From: Bradysia coprophila
Taxonomy: Eukaryota > Arthropoda > Insecta > Diptera > Sciaridae
Assembly (NCBI RefSeq): GCF_014529535.1
Contig: NW_023503751.1
Location: 1,782,614-1,846,613 of the forward strand
Direction: 5' to 3'
DNA: 64,000 nucleotides
The notes beneath the pieces are model-generated. The model saw only the letters and a list, made by a program, of their open reading frames with translations. It did no database searches and was not told the origin of the DNA. A program made the position numbers and the translations under genes. Below are positions 33,912 to 45,323 of this stretch, piece after piece; positions within the stretch are counted from its first letter, which is position 1; each line of letters starts with the position of its first letter.

Positions 33912-36032
33912 CTATTGTTCGCTATGAAACAATGGAAAAAAAGCAGCCTCTTTACCACTTAACTGAATGTGAAACATTTTGTATTTGTATTGGTTTAAGT
34001 TAATCCCAATTGGAGACATATCCTCCTTACACTTGTAAATGTTTAAATTCTCTGATTTTAAAGGTTGATCGTACAAATTTCCTTGAAAGCGTTTGTTCTG
34101 GACGAGGCCATGTATAAAAATCCCGGCGGCACTTTTCGAAAAATAATTAATTTTTACAATTTCGTCCGTTTTCGTTAAAATAAAACAATTGCGATCAGTT
34201 GAATCCAAGTTGGTTTTTTGGAGGTATAATTTTTCATAAATTTGTGTTGATGTGGAGCTGTCGTCACGTTTACGAGCGAGGAGGGGAAATTCTTTGGTTT
34301 TCTTTGGTCTGCACATAAACATGTATTGTCGTTCTGTCAGACGTTTCGCTACCTGTTGCAGCGGCTTATGCCCACTTCGTAGTAACTTCTTCAAAACTCC
34401 TAGATTGCTTTCAAATTTAAATGCGCTGGAATTGTCAAGCTCTCCATATTTGTCAACGTCATCGACAACATGTATTAGCGAATGAATGTTGTAAGTAAAT
34501 CTTTCATCACCGTAAATTTCACCGAAACGATCAACGAATTGCTGCAACAAAACCTTTGCGATGTTTTTATGCGTTAGCAAAGACTTGCTGGTCAAAATTG
34601 TGATAGCGCAGTGTAGAGCCAAGAAGTGATTGTATGCTTCAGCGGTCATATGTTCCTTTAACACTGCTGGCCCGATTTTTAATAGAAATGTCCGAAATTC
34701 TGTTCCCTTCCAAAATTTAAGGCAATCCAGCGCACGACACTTACGGTTTATATCGTTGGGTTGAGTTTGGCGAGCTATCAATATTTTGGCACTTATTTGT
34801 TTTATATCGATACTACTAAATTTTGTATTATACGATGCAGTTCCGTTGGTCCAAAATAGAAGCAGTGATTTCATTACGCCAAGAAGGACCAAATGAAGGT
34901 AGTCCAGTGGAAATCTTCTAACCATGTCGATTGGAAGGTCTTCCATTGGCGATGTTCCCCAATGATGCTCATCTTGGTCTCTTAGTCTGAATGACGCGTT
35001 AGTCCTTAACGATGCGTCCGTCCGTATTAAACAAACGTGATCACTGAGAAACTCTCCCTCTACAGTGCAACGCTCACAGGAAAAGTAGCCGCTATGTCCT
35101 TTAATGCATTTTAAATATGCACGAGCTGGAGCATCGGCCACGATCATGTACACTTCGAAGTCATAATGTTTTCCACTCTTAGGACAAGAAAACCCATCTT
35201 CGAGCAATCTTAGTATTTCATTAACAAATGGTCTTAGAAATTCTTCAAGTGGTGGCTTCCCTTGACCTAACCATACACGTACAAAAAAAGGTTGTATGTC
35301 CATTCCATCTACGTCGCATTGTATAGGCCAAAACTCTTCAAGAGCACTCTTTGATGGTTTGATACCATCAACGCTTATCTTCAATTTTAACGTATCGGGA
35401 CACTTTAGGTGTTCACACAGTAACATCAAATTATCTAGGAACCCGGAATGCCAAATTTGTCCAGGTGGTACATTTTCAATAGTTACAGTTTTTGGAGTAC
35501 GCAAAAGGGTTCGCGCATCTCTCGGTAGTGTCGAATTGTATGAATTTAAATGTGGTGGTAGAAATTTCAACAATGCGGAAATTGCATTCAAAGGAATAGA
35601 ATATCGTATTGCCCATAACCACAATTTCATTTCTAACGTATCTTCTAAAATATGTGACGAACAAACATCGTTTTCTTCTTCATCGCTGAACTCTTCATCG
35701 ATGTACTCTTCATCGCTATACTCTTCATCGCTATACTCTTCATCACTATACTCTTCCTCACTATACTCTTCCTCACTGTAAGCTTGGTCATCATTTGAAT
35801 TGTTGTCACACACATTGATATTGAAATTATGGCTACTAGTTTCGTAAAAATGTTTGGCCGTATTCACATTACAATTATCACTATTATTGCCATCGAAGAA
35901 ATCCACATTTAATAAACTGTTTGAGTTACTCGACTCAATTTTTCTGATTTGTTCTAATCGAACCTTGACGCGTCTTTCGAAAGTTCTACGGCTTGTTAAT
36001 GAATTAGATCTTTTCATATTGAAGTCTGTCAA
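33912..36032 (-). CDS. TNP2-like transposase, 706 aa, single exon
   Basis: Uninterrupted frame starting at ATG 36032, about 315 bp inside the right terminus. Residues 1-40 are basic; residues 85-120 are a tandem (S/I)(D/E)EEY repeat. From about residue 130 to 600 it follows the animal TNP2/CACTA-like transposase pattern: SVDGIKPSKSALEEFWPIQC, VRVWLGQGKPP, IVADAPARAYLKCIKGHSGY, FSCERC (Cys-x2-Cys), EHHWGTSPMEDLP, MVRRFPLDYLHLVLLGVMKS, FWKGTEFRTFLLKIGP, YNIHSLIHVVDDV, SAFKFESNLG. The DG and DAPAR motifs probably carry catalytic acids, but I have not assigned the triad. It presumably catalyses excision and insertion of its own element. Absence of lesions suggests recent activity. Confidence 0.82.
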   Translation of the reverse strand: MTDFNMKRSNSLTSRRTFERRVKVRLEQIRKIESSNSNSLLNVDFFDGNNSDNCNVNTAKHFYETSSHNFNINVCDNNSNDDQAYSEEEYSEEEYSDEEYSDEEYSDEEYIDEEFSDEEENDVCSSHILEDTLEMKLWLWAIRYSIPLNAISALLKFLPPHLNSYNSTLPRDARTLLRTPKTVTIENVPPGQIWHSGFLDNLMLLCEHLKCPDTLKLKISVDGIKPSKSALEEFWPIQCDVDGMDIQPFFVRVWLGQGKPPLEEFLRPFVNEILRLLEDGFSCPKSGKHYDFEVYMIVADAPARAYLKCIKGHSGYFSCERCTVEGEFLSDHVCLIRTDASLRTNASFRLRDQDEHHWGTSPMEDLPIDMVRRFPLDYLHLVLLGVMKSLLLFWTNGTASYNTKFSSIDIKQISAKILIARQTQPNDINRKCRALDCLKFWKGTEFRTFLLKIGPAVLKEHMTAEAYNHFLALHCAITILTSKSLLTHKNIAKVLLQQFVDRFGEIYGDERFTYNIHSLIHVVDDVDKYGELDNSSAFKFESNLGVLKKLLRSGHKPLQQVAKRLTERQYMFMCRPKKTKEFPLLARKRDDSSTSTQIYEKLYLQKTNLDSTDRNCFILTKTDEIVKINYFSKSAAGIFIHGLVQNKRFQGNLYDQPLKSENLNIYKCKEDMSPIGINLNQYKYKMFHIQLSGKEAAFFPLFHSEQ
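35690..35782 (-). repeat. 15-bp tandem repeat within the transposase ORF
   Basis: About six copies of a CTCTTCATCGCTATA-type unit (read on the plus strand) encode the repeated acidic pentapeptide SDEEY. The unit is a multiple of three, so length change keeps the frame. Confidence 0.85.
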
Positions 36033-36347
36033 TCAACTAACATTAAAAGAAATCGGTGAAGTACACCCAACCGTTGTGCAACCAATTCGTCAAAAAAGCG
36101 TTTTAACTTTTTCGTTAGATACTACGGTTATGCAACGAATAAGTTCTACTGTAACAACTCATTCGTCATACAACGGTTGTAAAACTTATTCGTTGGAAAT
36201 TGGTTGATGACGAATTAGTTGTATAACGGTTATATAAAGAATAAGTAAAACTGAATATGACTTATTCGTTACACAACCGTTCTACAACGAAAAAGTTGCC
36301 AACGAATTAGTAACTTTTATAACCGCGGTTATGAAATGCTACTTGGG

Positions 36348-36552
36348 CTCAACACAGAGCTCAACACTAATCTCTACTTTGTTGACAGAAACTCTCAAAT
36401 TGTCATTTTTCCGAAGATATTTCACTTTTACTAAACCCCAATATGGCGTTCGGCGTCCATTTTGTTAAGATAACGATAGTACTGCCATCCGCCCATACCT
36501 TTCAAATAAAGATATTCATGAAATTTGGTCAAAGTTTACTCGAGATATAGGT
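36348..36552 (-). repeat. older Rep1 remnant split by two insertions
   Basis: TTGACAGAAACTCTC.., CCAATATGGCGTTCGGC and ATTTGGTCAAAGTTTACTCG match the interior of Rep1 copy m (46535-46715). It is cut on the left by the 4.9-kb transposon (its other side appears at about 31320-31401) and on the right by a younger Rep1 copy. Confidence 0.6.
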
Positions 36553-38126
36553 TAAAACGAGCCATCAGAACAGTCGGAGCGTTTGCTGCGACTGAGCCCC
36601 GTACAAACCCGTATATCTATTGCGTACGTGACCCTAGTGCGTCTGTCACCCTACTTTGACCGTAAGCCTATGCGCCGGTTAAAGTAGTTAAAGTAAAATT
36701 ATTATGAAATGTGTACAACTTACAAGTTGCGCATAGCGCAATTACGAAGCCCCGTACGACGTTCCTTTCAAATGGAACAAAAATTTCAAATCGCCCTAAA
36801 AATTTTATTTTTTTGAAGGGCCTAGTATCGGCCTCAGTCCGAGGACCCAAATTTTTTTTTTAACTACATTCTATTCGGCCTTTGATTACCTTCCAAATGA
36901 AACAAAAAATACGGAAAACGGATGAAATTTGCTCGAGTTATATGTAAAATACACATAGGGCCCTAGTAGCGGCCTTAGTCCGAGGACCCAAATTTAATTT
37001 TTTTTCAACAACATTCTATTCGGCCTTCGATTACCTTCCAAATCAAACAAAAATTACGAAAAACGGATGAAATTTGCTCGAGTTATATGTAAAATACACA
37101 TAGGGCCCTAGTAGCGGCCTCAGTCCAAGGACCCAATTTTTTTTTTCAACAACATTCTATTCGGCCTTTGATTACCTTCCAAATGAAACGAAAATACGGA
37201 AAACGGATGAAATTTACTCGAGTTATATGTAAAATACACATAGGGCCCTAGTAGCGGACTTAGCCCGAGGACCCAAATTTAATTTTTTTTCAACAACATT
37301 CTATTCGGCCTTTGATTACCTTCCAAATGAAACAAAAATTACGAAAAACGGATGAAATTTGCTCGAGTTATATGTAAAATACACATAGGGCCCTAGTAGC
37401 GGCCTTAGTCCAAGGACCCAAATTTAATTTTTTTTCAACAACATTTTATTCGGTGTTCGGTGTTCGATTATCTTTCAAATGAAACAAAAATTACGAAAAA
37501 CGGATGAAATTTACTCGAGTTGTATGTAAAATACGCATAGGGCCCTAGTAGCGGCCTTAGTCCGAGGACCCAAATTTAATTTTTTTTCAACAACATTCTA
37601 TTCGGCCTTTGATTACCTTCCAAATGACACAAAAATTACGAAAAACGAATGAAATTTACTCGAGTTCCATGTAAAATACACATAGGGCCCTAGTAGCTTT
37701 TCACTTCTAAGGCCCTAACTCACGGTCCACTCACCCGATTTTAAAAAACTGGATTGGTATTGACAATACCTATCATTTGCCGTGTCATTTACATTTCCAT
37801 CGTTTATTTTGCCATAAATATCACCAAAAGACCTTAAATCACTTAGGTGGCCCTAACTCACGAAGGGCCGACCCGAATATGCCCATCTTCGAACTTAGCC
37901 TCACTATTTTGACTATCTTTCAGGAAAAAAAACATTTTTGAAATCGGATTTGATTTACTCAAGATATCGACGTGACGGACAGACAGACAGACAAAATTTT
38001 TATTGCGTATTCGTCATCTATGAACATAGGCAAACACTTTGCCCTTACCGTCTGCTTCGAATTCCATCAATTACACACGGCATCGTAATCCTATAAGCCC
38101 CTTCGTACTTCGTACGGGGCTAAAAA
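36553..38126 (-). repeat. Rep1 dispersed repeat, copy i, with a six-unit tandem array
   Basis: Right end AAAACGAGCCATCAGAACAG at 36555, left end CTTCGTACGGGGCTAAAAA at 38126. Between 36868 and about 37690 the ~145-bp unit is repeated six times. Starts are near 36868, 37014, 37155, 37300, 37446 and 37597, each with TTCTATTCGGCC or a variant and GGCCCTAGTAGCGGCC. Other copies have zero to two and a half units. Non-coding. Confidence 0.85.
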
Positions 38127-39210
38127 TACGCCACCTGCCTGCACTGTATGCGCGAGTAGCCGTTGAACCGAATTTTATGATCGATTTTGCGTGGTTCCTA
38201 TGTTCGATAACCTGTTCAATAACTGACTCGAGTTACATGTTTCTCGCTGATCTCTGGACAACCACAATAAACCTATAAGACTCAAGTACTTCGTGTCGGT
38301 CGAAAAATCCTATATTTAAAGAAAATGATATTAGCTGTATGTCCACTTATCTCTCTAATGCAAGCATACACAACAAAGCCATTTCAGTCAACTCGTAAAC
38401 ATTTTATTTATTCAAGACAAATTATAACCATCCTATTACCACATCAATAATACCAAAAAAGTCCAGAGGGGGAAAAATCTGAATGTTCCTACAATAGAAG
38501 TACCAGAAGTTCTGGAACTGGAAGATGGTAGGTCATTCGGGGGAATGGAGTTACCTCAATAATCCCAAAATTCCAGAAGGAAAGCCGAAAACAACGTTAA
38601 AACTCTAACAATTTTATAATTCTACAAGTAGGAGATGTTCGAGATTTTTTTTGTCACCTCCAATCCTGTTCCAAGCTGTAGCTCATTAGAATAAAGATCT
38701 AGGAACCCACTCACGTTGTCAAGTTGGTTCTCCTCATTGAACACTATAGCCGTCCTGTCCGATCAGAGTTGTAGAACACACCCCTACGAATTGGTGGAAC
38801 AAATTTCTGACTTCGTTCCCCGATATTTCGGAATTTTGGGTAAAAACTTGAACCAGAAAAGGAAGTTCTCTCTCAATCAGAAAGTGCTGTGGGCTTATGC
38901 GTTTACGTCTCCGTTTGTAACACGTCAAGTTTGACTCACTGAGAAACCTATTGTAATTGTCCAGAGATGACAAATCATCTTAAAAACATTTTCCGAAAAA
39001 GTTTAGCGCTCCCGTCCCTATTACTTCTGGATGAAGCCGGACACCTTGTTAATCATCCGGACAGCCAATTTATACGTAGCATGTGCAAAACTGTTGAATT
39101 CTGTTTCAGCGCCTCCTCAGCAGTGGAACACCAACCGATGAAAGTGACGGACTCGTCATTGTTTGTTTGTTGGTTGGTTTTGAGACCGTTCTAACAGCCT
39201 TTTACAGCCA
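38127..39210. other. intergenic, no gene seen
   Basis: Contains a small Rep1 left-end scrap (CTGGACAACCACAAT..CCTATAAGACTCAAGTACTTC, 38249-38310). Several 60-80 codon frames have no recognisable content. Confidence 0.35.
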
Positions 39211-39211
39211 A

Positions 39212-39330
39212 TTACAAGTTCAGTCTGGACCACCGGCTTTACGTGACTTCCGAACCACGCCTCGAAGTATGTAATTACTCTCTGAGGAAAGTTAGGTGCG
39301 AAATTGATATCTCGCCTTAATGTAGGCTAG
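39212..39330. repeat. fragment related to the SINE-like insert at 58723-59254
   Basis: CCGAACCACGCCTCGAAGTA and a downstream CTCGCCTTA resemble CCGAACCACGCCTTGTAAGT.. at 58858. Short and diverged. Confidence 0.4.
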
Positions 39331-39496
39331 ACATATGTACACAAATTCATCGTATTTGGGTTACGTCATACGATTCATTCAGTGTGTACATCGTTGCAGC
39401 CACCAAACACACCGCAACTACCCAAATTATGAAGCTTGAGTGAACTAAGGACGTTACCAATGCGATATAATCGCTAGAAAAATTCCATGCGGAATT

Positions 39497-39569
39497 TGTC
39501 TGTCACGGGAATCGAACCCGGATCATTTTGGTGGAAGGCTAGTACGTAACCACTGAGCCATCCCGTCAC
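39497..39569 (-). repeat. tRNA-Gly-like relic
   Basis: On the minus strand GACGGGATGGCTCAGTGGTT (A-box like) is followed by CCTTCCACC, which could hold a UCC anticodon, and CCGGGTTCGATTCCCG (near-perfect T-arm). The anticodon and acceptor stems do not pair, so it is a tRNA pseudogene or SINE head rather than a functional tRNA. Confidence 0.55.
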
Positions 39570-39910
39570 ATCCCATTGTAAGTATAACTATTAACTGGTA
39601 TCAAATTTCCACACTATTCTTAAACTATTGAACTTAAATTCAATATTCAGGATCTTCTCAACCCGGACAATCCATTTATTTTTAAGATCGGCAACCAGGT
39701 TTCTTAAGAAAAGAATTTCCGTATTTTCAACAAATTTTTGGTCAATTTATATTGTTGTAAAAGTGATCATCATAAGCGATGAGAATTCTATTCTCACATA
39801 TCAAATAATAAAAGATTCCGTTCAACAAACAAAAATCGACTTTCTACTAGCACCGCACAGGCTGCGTGTATTCGACAACGGCAGTAATCCCCAGTGAAGG
39901 GAAGATTATT
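39570..39910. other. intergenic, no gene seen
   Basis: Nothing recognised; one 89-codon frame (39628-39897) without features. Confidence 0.3.
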
Positions 39911-40077
39911 TTTAGCCTCGTACGAAGTACTGGGGGCTTATAAGATTAATATGCCGTTTGTTACATGTTGAATTGGAAGCACACGGTTAGTGCAAAGCAT
40001 TTGTCTATGTTCATAGATGACGAATCAGCATGAGGCATCAGAACAGTCGGAGCGTTTGCTGCGACTTAGCCCCGTTC
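39911..40077 (+). repeat. Rep1 copy k: internal deletion derivative
   Basis: The left end (TAGCCTCGTACGAAGTACTG to TTCATAGATGACGAATC) is joined directly to an inverted Rep1 right end (GGCATCAGAACAGTCGGAGC). The interior is gone and the right end is in the opposite orientation to that expected. Confidence 0.65.
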
Positions 40078-41171
40078 TGTTAAGATTTGGTAATTCTGCA
40101 CAGCGAAATAAAAGACGATCTTAATTTATGCCTACAGGCTTCTGAGCCTGTATATAGCTCAATAACATACATAAACCACAACTAGTTGCGTGTCCAGCTG
40201 TGGCTGGTGATTGAATGATTTATTCCATACATAAAACGTGATATTTATAGGCGATGTTCAAGACAAGTTGATGATATTTAGTTCAATTGCAAGCTGTGAC
40301 GATGTCACCACATACTTCCGCAGCGGTGAGGCCAATCATATCTTCATCCAAGAGCTTATTTTCTAGTTTTTGATCAATTTCAGCTGCCCAATTCATTAAG
40401 TTTTTACAGGTGAGGCTGGCGGAACGTCAATCGGAGATGCCTTCGATGCAGTAGGTTTCTTGATGGTTTTCGAAATTTCCGATCCAGTTCGTGGTTGAAC
40501 AAATTTTTCCTTCGCTATAGTCGGTGTTTTTGAAAAGGCAGTCGTTCCGGATGCTTCGCATTTTCCAAGAGAACGGGAGGAGACACAAATTTATATTTTG
40601 CCATAAGTTCGGTGGTACCAACAAATTTCTTGAACCACTTCGGCGTTGTGCATATTATTGATCAACTCACGACGACGAGTTACTGGCTGTTGTTTCACGA
40701 TGTACTGGCTTTCTTTTCCCGTTAAAGACGTACGTTGTACATACTACTGGTGTTTTGGCTTTATGTAACTTCAGTACTCCAGTTCAATTTTTCTTGTATA
40801 CTTTCGTGAGAGTTTCATGATCAACCGTCTTTCACTAAAAAAAGGGTCAACGCAACTACCCCACTGAAGTAGTTGTAAAAGTAGTTGCAAAAAAAAACTT
40901 AGTCTGGCAACACTGCAGTCAATGCTAGATTGTAGGCTAGATACGTTTTGCCAATCATTTTGCCACTACTTCAAGATATGGGCTAAAAAGCTGAAGTAGT
41001 TGCCAAAGTAGTGGCAAAAAAATTGTTTTGCAACTACTTTGGCTGATGTAGAGGTAAAAGCAGTTCTCAAACTTTTGCAACCACTTTGGCCGAAGTAGAG
41101 GCAAAAGTAGTTTTCAAAGTTTTGCGACTACTTTGGCTGAAGTGTGTTTATGTGACAACAACAAATCATTT
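40078..41171. repeat. unassigned; tandem GTAGTTGCAAAA-type words at 40850-41155
   Basis: 40430-40740 looks weakly coding on the minus strand (KFVGTTELMAKYKFVSPPVL) but is broken by stops; a transposon relic is likely. 40850-41155 is a run of TGAAGTAGTTGCCAAAGTAG / GCAACTACTTTGGC words on both strands, similar in style to the palindromic MITEs. Clear termini were not found. Confidence 0.45.
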
Positions 41172-42416
41172 TTAGCCCCGTACGAAGTACGAAGGGGCTT
41201 ATAGGATTACGATGCCGTGTGTAATTGATGGAATTCGAAGCAGACGGTAAGGGCAAAGTGTTTGCTTATGTTCATAGATGACGAATCCGCAATAAAAATT
41301 TGGGCCGTCTGTCCGTCTGTCTGTCACGTCGATATCTTGAGTAAATCAAATCCGTTTTCAAAAAAAAAAAATTCCCTGAAAGATAGTCAAAATAGTGAGG
41401 CTAAGTTCGAAGATGGGCGATTTTGGGTCAACCCTTCCGGAGCTGGGGCCCAATAAGTGCCTAACTGTTTTTCGCCGATATCTCCAGACATTTAAGCACT
41501 ACACTTGTAAGTGATACGTCAAATGAAAGGTATTTACAATACCGATCGACAAAAAAACGTTTATAAAAATTGGATGACCGATTCGTGAGTTAGACACCTT
41601 GGTGTGAACTTGGTACAGGGCGGCAACCCGTTTTTGCTTGAACGTTGGCCAAATTTGAACGGATTTAGATAGATTTTGCTCTATTAGATAGGTATTGACC
41701 GTACCAATCAAGGAAAAAAAAGTTCATGAAATTCGGTTCACCGGAGCGTGAGCTAGGTCTCTTGGAGTGAGCTTATATGAGGCTACTCGGCCGTAGAGTG
41801 AAGGTAGTGTTTTTTGTTAATATCTCGAGTAAAATTTGACCAAATTTCATGAATTTTTTTTGTTTGAAAGGTACTAACGAATATAAAGCAGCCGTACTAC
41901 TTTCCACCTCCTAACAAAATGGCCGTCGGCCGCCATTTTGGATTTTTGTAAAAACAATATAAATCGGTGAAAATGATACTTACAAAGTTATTGATCAGTG
42001 GTAAGTGATTGGTTATGTGTGTGTGATGTTTCAAGGATCCCAAATATGGATATCTATGTATAAATATATACAGCTATATTGAGGTATATAACGGTATAGA
42101 TAGTTATTTTGAGCTATATACTAGCATATTTATCAGTAAATTGTTTGTTTATAGGTAAATATAGGTTAATATAGGACTGAGGAAATTGTAGGTCAATTTG
42201 AAATTTGTGTTACGTTTGAAAGGAACATCGTACGGGGCTTCGTAATTGCGCTATGCGCAATTTTTAAGACGTACAAATTTCATAAGAATTTTACTTTACC
42301 GACGTTTACGGGAAGAGTAGGGCTACGGACGAACTAGGGTCACGTGCGCAATAGATGTACGTGTTCGTACGGGGCTCAGTCGCAACAAACGCTCCGACTG
42401 TTCTGACGGCTCGTTT
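41172..42416 (+). repeat. Rep1 dispersed repeat, copy l
   Basis: Begins TTTAGCCCCGTACGAAGTAC and ends TGTTCTGACGGCTCGTTTT. At 42000-42190 it carries an AT-rich TATAGCTATAT-type insertion. Copy m at 46315-47361 has the same insertion at the corresponding point, so these two are a subfamily. Confidence 0.85.
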
Positions 42417-44188
42417 TTTGTGATTTCGTATACGGTTTTTTTTGCATTAAAAATCGTTTGTCTGGCTGATGTAAAAAAATAATAATAAATTTTATTGCAA
42501 CACACAGTTTAACGATGAAAAAACGTTTTTTAATCTACTGCTGTTACTTACTTGGTGATTTCCGGTGGAATAGACCTTTTGCAATCAACTTTGTTAATTA
42601 ATTCGTCTTTCATTAACATATTCTCTTAAGAACGAACGTAAAGAGATATTTTGTATTAAAAACACCGTTGATTTTTATTTGAAATTGGTAAAGACCTGTG
42701 AACAAAAAAAATGTTGGAATAAGCAGCTAAGAAAGAAAAAAAATGCCTCGACGTTCCGGAATTTAAATAATCCCGCTGTGTATTACTAATCTATCACAAG
42801 TATAAATGATGATGATGATGATAAAAATGGCAACGTGAAAGAAAATGCGTCGTAGACATAAAATGCCCCCAATTAAATCTTAATCGATAAGAAAAAAAAC
42901 TTACACCTATCCAAATCGATTTCGCCATCACAGTTTCTTCTTCACAAAGATCTAAAAAAATGGAAAATTTAGAAAGTATATTGGATGAATCAGAATCTAT
43001 TTATGTAAAATTTCTCATCTTAAAATTGTAATGTGTGAACCAAACGCACTGTATGCAAGACTACCAGTGTTACATTGGATCATACAAAGTTGCAATCAAC
43101 CAGTTATCCAGTAACTCTTAAACAATAATTGTTTTTTGAACGCGAATCTAACGGATGCAATCCTTTCCAAGAATCGTTTATTGTCGTAGAGTCCGTGAAG
43201 AGACATGCTACCTCAGCCGTAAGTTGTGTGCATGAAGAAGTTATACAATGAAAGTATACTCTATATCTAATGTCAAAATTGTATGGAGCGGAGGAAATAG
43301 CGATTTCATATACACAAACTCCGAAATCTGAGATTGAATTCGATTGTTTCCGTTTCATGGAAGATTATGTACGCGGAAATCGTTTTAGATCACATGTACA
43401 ATTAATTTTTTATGAAACTAGCCTAATTATGTTGATTTTAATGTTAATTTCAGTTAATTAATAAGGTTTTAATCGAATTCCGGCTTCGACGTTTTGTCAA
43501 ATTGTTAGAGGATTAAAAAGTTTTGCTGCTGTCTTGGGAAGGGATCAGTGGAAACAACTGATGATGGCTAGATCACGCTAGCCTCAGGCCGCCACTGAGT
43601 CCCGAGGTCGAAACAGCTCTGTTATCTTCGTTAAATTCACTCAACGTGAACCATGAGTGGATAGGGAAGAGCAAAAGCTCTGTTTGTTGTTTTGTTTATC
43701 TCTGAATTTAGCTCCTTATTTATAGGCATTTCAGGTGGGGATATTTTCATTGATTCCAAACGTCCTGTTAAAGGACGCAACGATTGATCTACACAGGATC
43801 CACTCCTTTTCATTTCGATGCAAGTGATCGTACATACATGCATAGCGTTGAAGCAGACGACGTTAACCTTGTGTTAAGAAGAGATTGGTAGTCTACTTCT
43901 ATGGATTTTACTGATTCACTTCGAAAAACTTTTAAATTAATTAGAAAAATTGTATTTTGCGCTAAATTATTTGGTTCTGATTCACTTTTTCACATCAAAA
44001 AATGCTCAACACGAAGTGTGGGAAAACGAACCGTTTTTGACATGTCGAACCGCGATACTTTACCGTAAATTAATTTCAAATTTTATTTTCAATAAAAGTT
44101 TGAACGAAAATTGTCAATATACAAAGTCCATGCATTGGTTGTACAATTTTTTCGGAGAATAGGTTCATTTATGTGAAGAAATTGAAGT
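42417..44188. other. intergenic, no gene seen
   Basis: Scanned on both strands; frames of 60-85 codons without domains, a GATGAT microsatellite near 42808, and no repeat families recognised. Confidence 0.35.
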
Positions 44189-44935
44189 GTAATTAGATTA
44201 GATTAGATTAGATTAGATTAGATGGGAGGGTGTAAGCCCAGCACCTAAGCCTCAGATGGGCCTGTTGTGCTATTGTACAAGTCTCTTGATCATATGGACT
44301 GTGATTTTACATCATATCTCTCCCGACTTAGATTGTTCACAAATCGACCGTGTGTTAACGTCCCATACGTTGTGAATTCTCCAAGCCGTGGGTGGTATGC
44401 GAATACCACAACCATCACTAATTGACCTGTACATTTTCCCAAAGATGGCGCTATCAACATTGTCATGTTGTAGCTCTTTCTACTATTGACATTATGTCGA
44501 TATGGTTTCTTTTATGGAGAAAGCGAATGTTGGGTTTTTTGATATTTCCGACTTTGTTACGGTTACGGCTATTAGTTTTAGGTAATAGCAAGTGTCTAAT
44601 CACCATAGGCCATGAGTTGCCTCTTCGTATAAATCGCCATGCCACCATGTGACTGAACTCGTTCTGGCGTTGCAGGTTGTAGCGTTTGAATGATTCGTAT
44701 TTCGTCATATCCCTTGACATCCATACAACGTATCAATCAATAGATCTGTTAAACCTCGCGGTCATTTTGGAGTACAAGATAGTTTCTGTATCTTGGGATT
44801 GTACCACAGCAAATTTGTAAAAATTTGCTATGTGGTTTTGGGGTGTCAAATGAGAACCCGAAGCGTTTGTACCTTACCTGCACTAAAATTGACTGCCAGA
44901 TGCCATACGGCAATGTGTCATTTTCGTACATTAAT
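44189..44935 (-). repeat. 3' end of an I-like LINE, tail (TAATC)n
   Basis: On the minus strand it ends GCACAACAGGCCCATCTGAG, then GCTTAGGTGCTGGGCTTACA, then an array of TAATC. The plus-strand LINE at 57.6 kb ends with the closely related CACAACAGGCCCACTGGAGG..TTAGGTGC and (ACTAA)n. Upstream sequence is non-coding or decayed; the exact 5' break is unclear. Confidence 0.6.
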
Positions 44936-45323
44936 CGAGCACGTAATTTAGCATTAGCTTCTGGTAGAGTCGATTGTTAATCCGTAAACCGACGCCACGA
45001 AGCACATGTTAAATAACAAAGGAAATAACACAATTGTTGATATCGCACAATGAGGCGAGAACGACTTTATTGATCAAAGAGAAAATGACCTACGAGAACA
45101 ACACTTTGACTTCGTTAATAAAACCTTTAAAATAATTTCACCATTTAAACATTACAGCAAAATAAAAACACCAAAGCCGTAAAAGTTGGCACAGAAATTA
45201 GACAAAATCGAAAATGAATTCACACACAGCCACACAAAAGAAACACTTTTAGAGAGCAACGCATAAACACGTCCGTTCTCTGTGACTGCCGTTGTCCAGT
45301 GTAATTAATGGAACTACTAAAAT
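44936..45323. other. intergenic, no gene seen
   Basis: Nothing recognised. Confidence 0.3.

Larger units (their letters stand above)
31402..36347 (-). mobile_element. 4.9-kb two-gene DNA transposon (CACTA/TNP2-like), apparently intact
   Basis: Termini CCCAAGTAGCATT at 31402 and its inverse AATGCTACTTGGG ending at 36347; only CT is repeated immediately outside. Both subterminal regions (31420-31780 and 36050-36340) are packed with direct and inverted copies of words such as CAACGGTTGTA, GCGGTTATACAACGAATTGG and TTATTCGTTG, as expected for transposase-binding sites. Inside are two minus-strand genes without stops or frameshifts: a TNP2-like transposase and a spliced DUF4806 protein. The flanks are Rep1-like on both sides, so the element inserted into an old Rep1 copy. 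Superfamily placement is from the protein, not the TIR, which does not begin CACTA. Confidence 0.8.

Noticed and set aside
35296..35781. 161-codon plus-strand frame opposite the transposase
   Set aside because: Shadow of the coding strand; its Ser-Ser-Leu-Tyr repeats are the antisense of the acidic repeat.
36868..37690. CRISPR-like or centromeric satellite interpretation of the ~145-bp array
   Set aside because: There are no spacers, the units are directly adjacent, and the array is one variable part of a dispersed repeat in a eukaryotic genome.
39497..39569. Possible functional tRNA-Gly (UCC)
   Set aside because: The T-arm is excellent but anticodon and acceptor stems fail; the surrounding sequence is repetitive.
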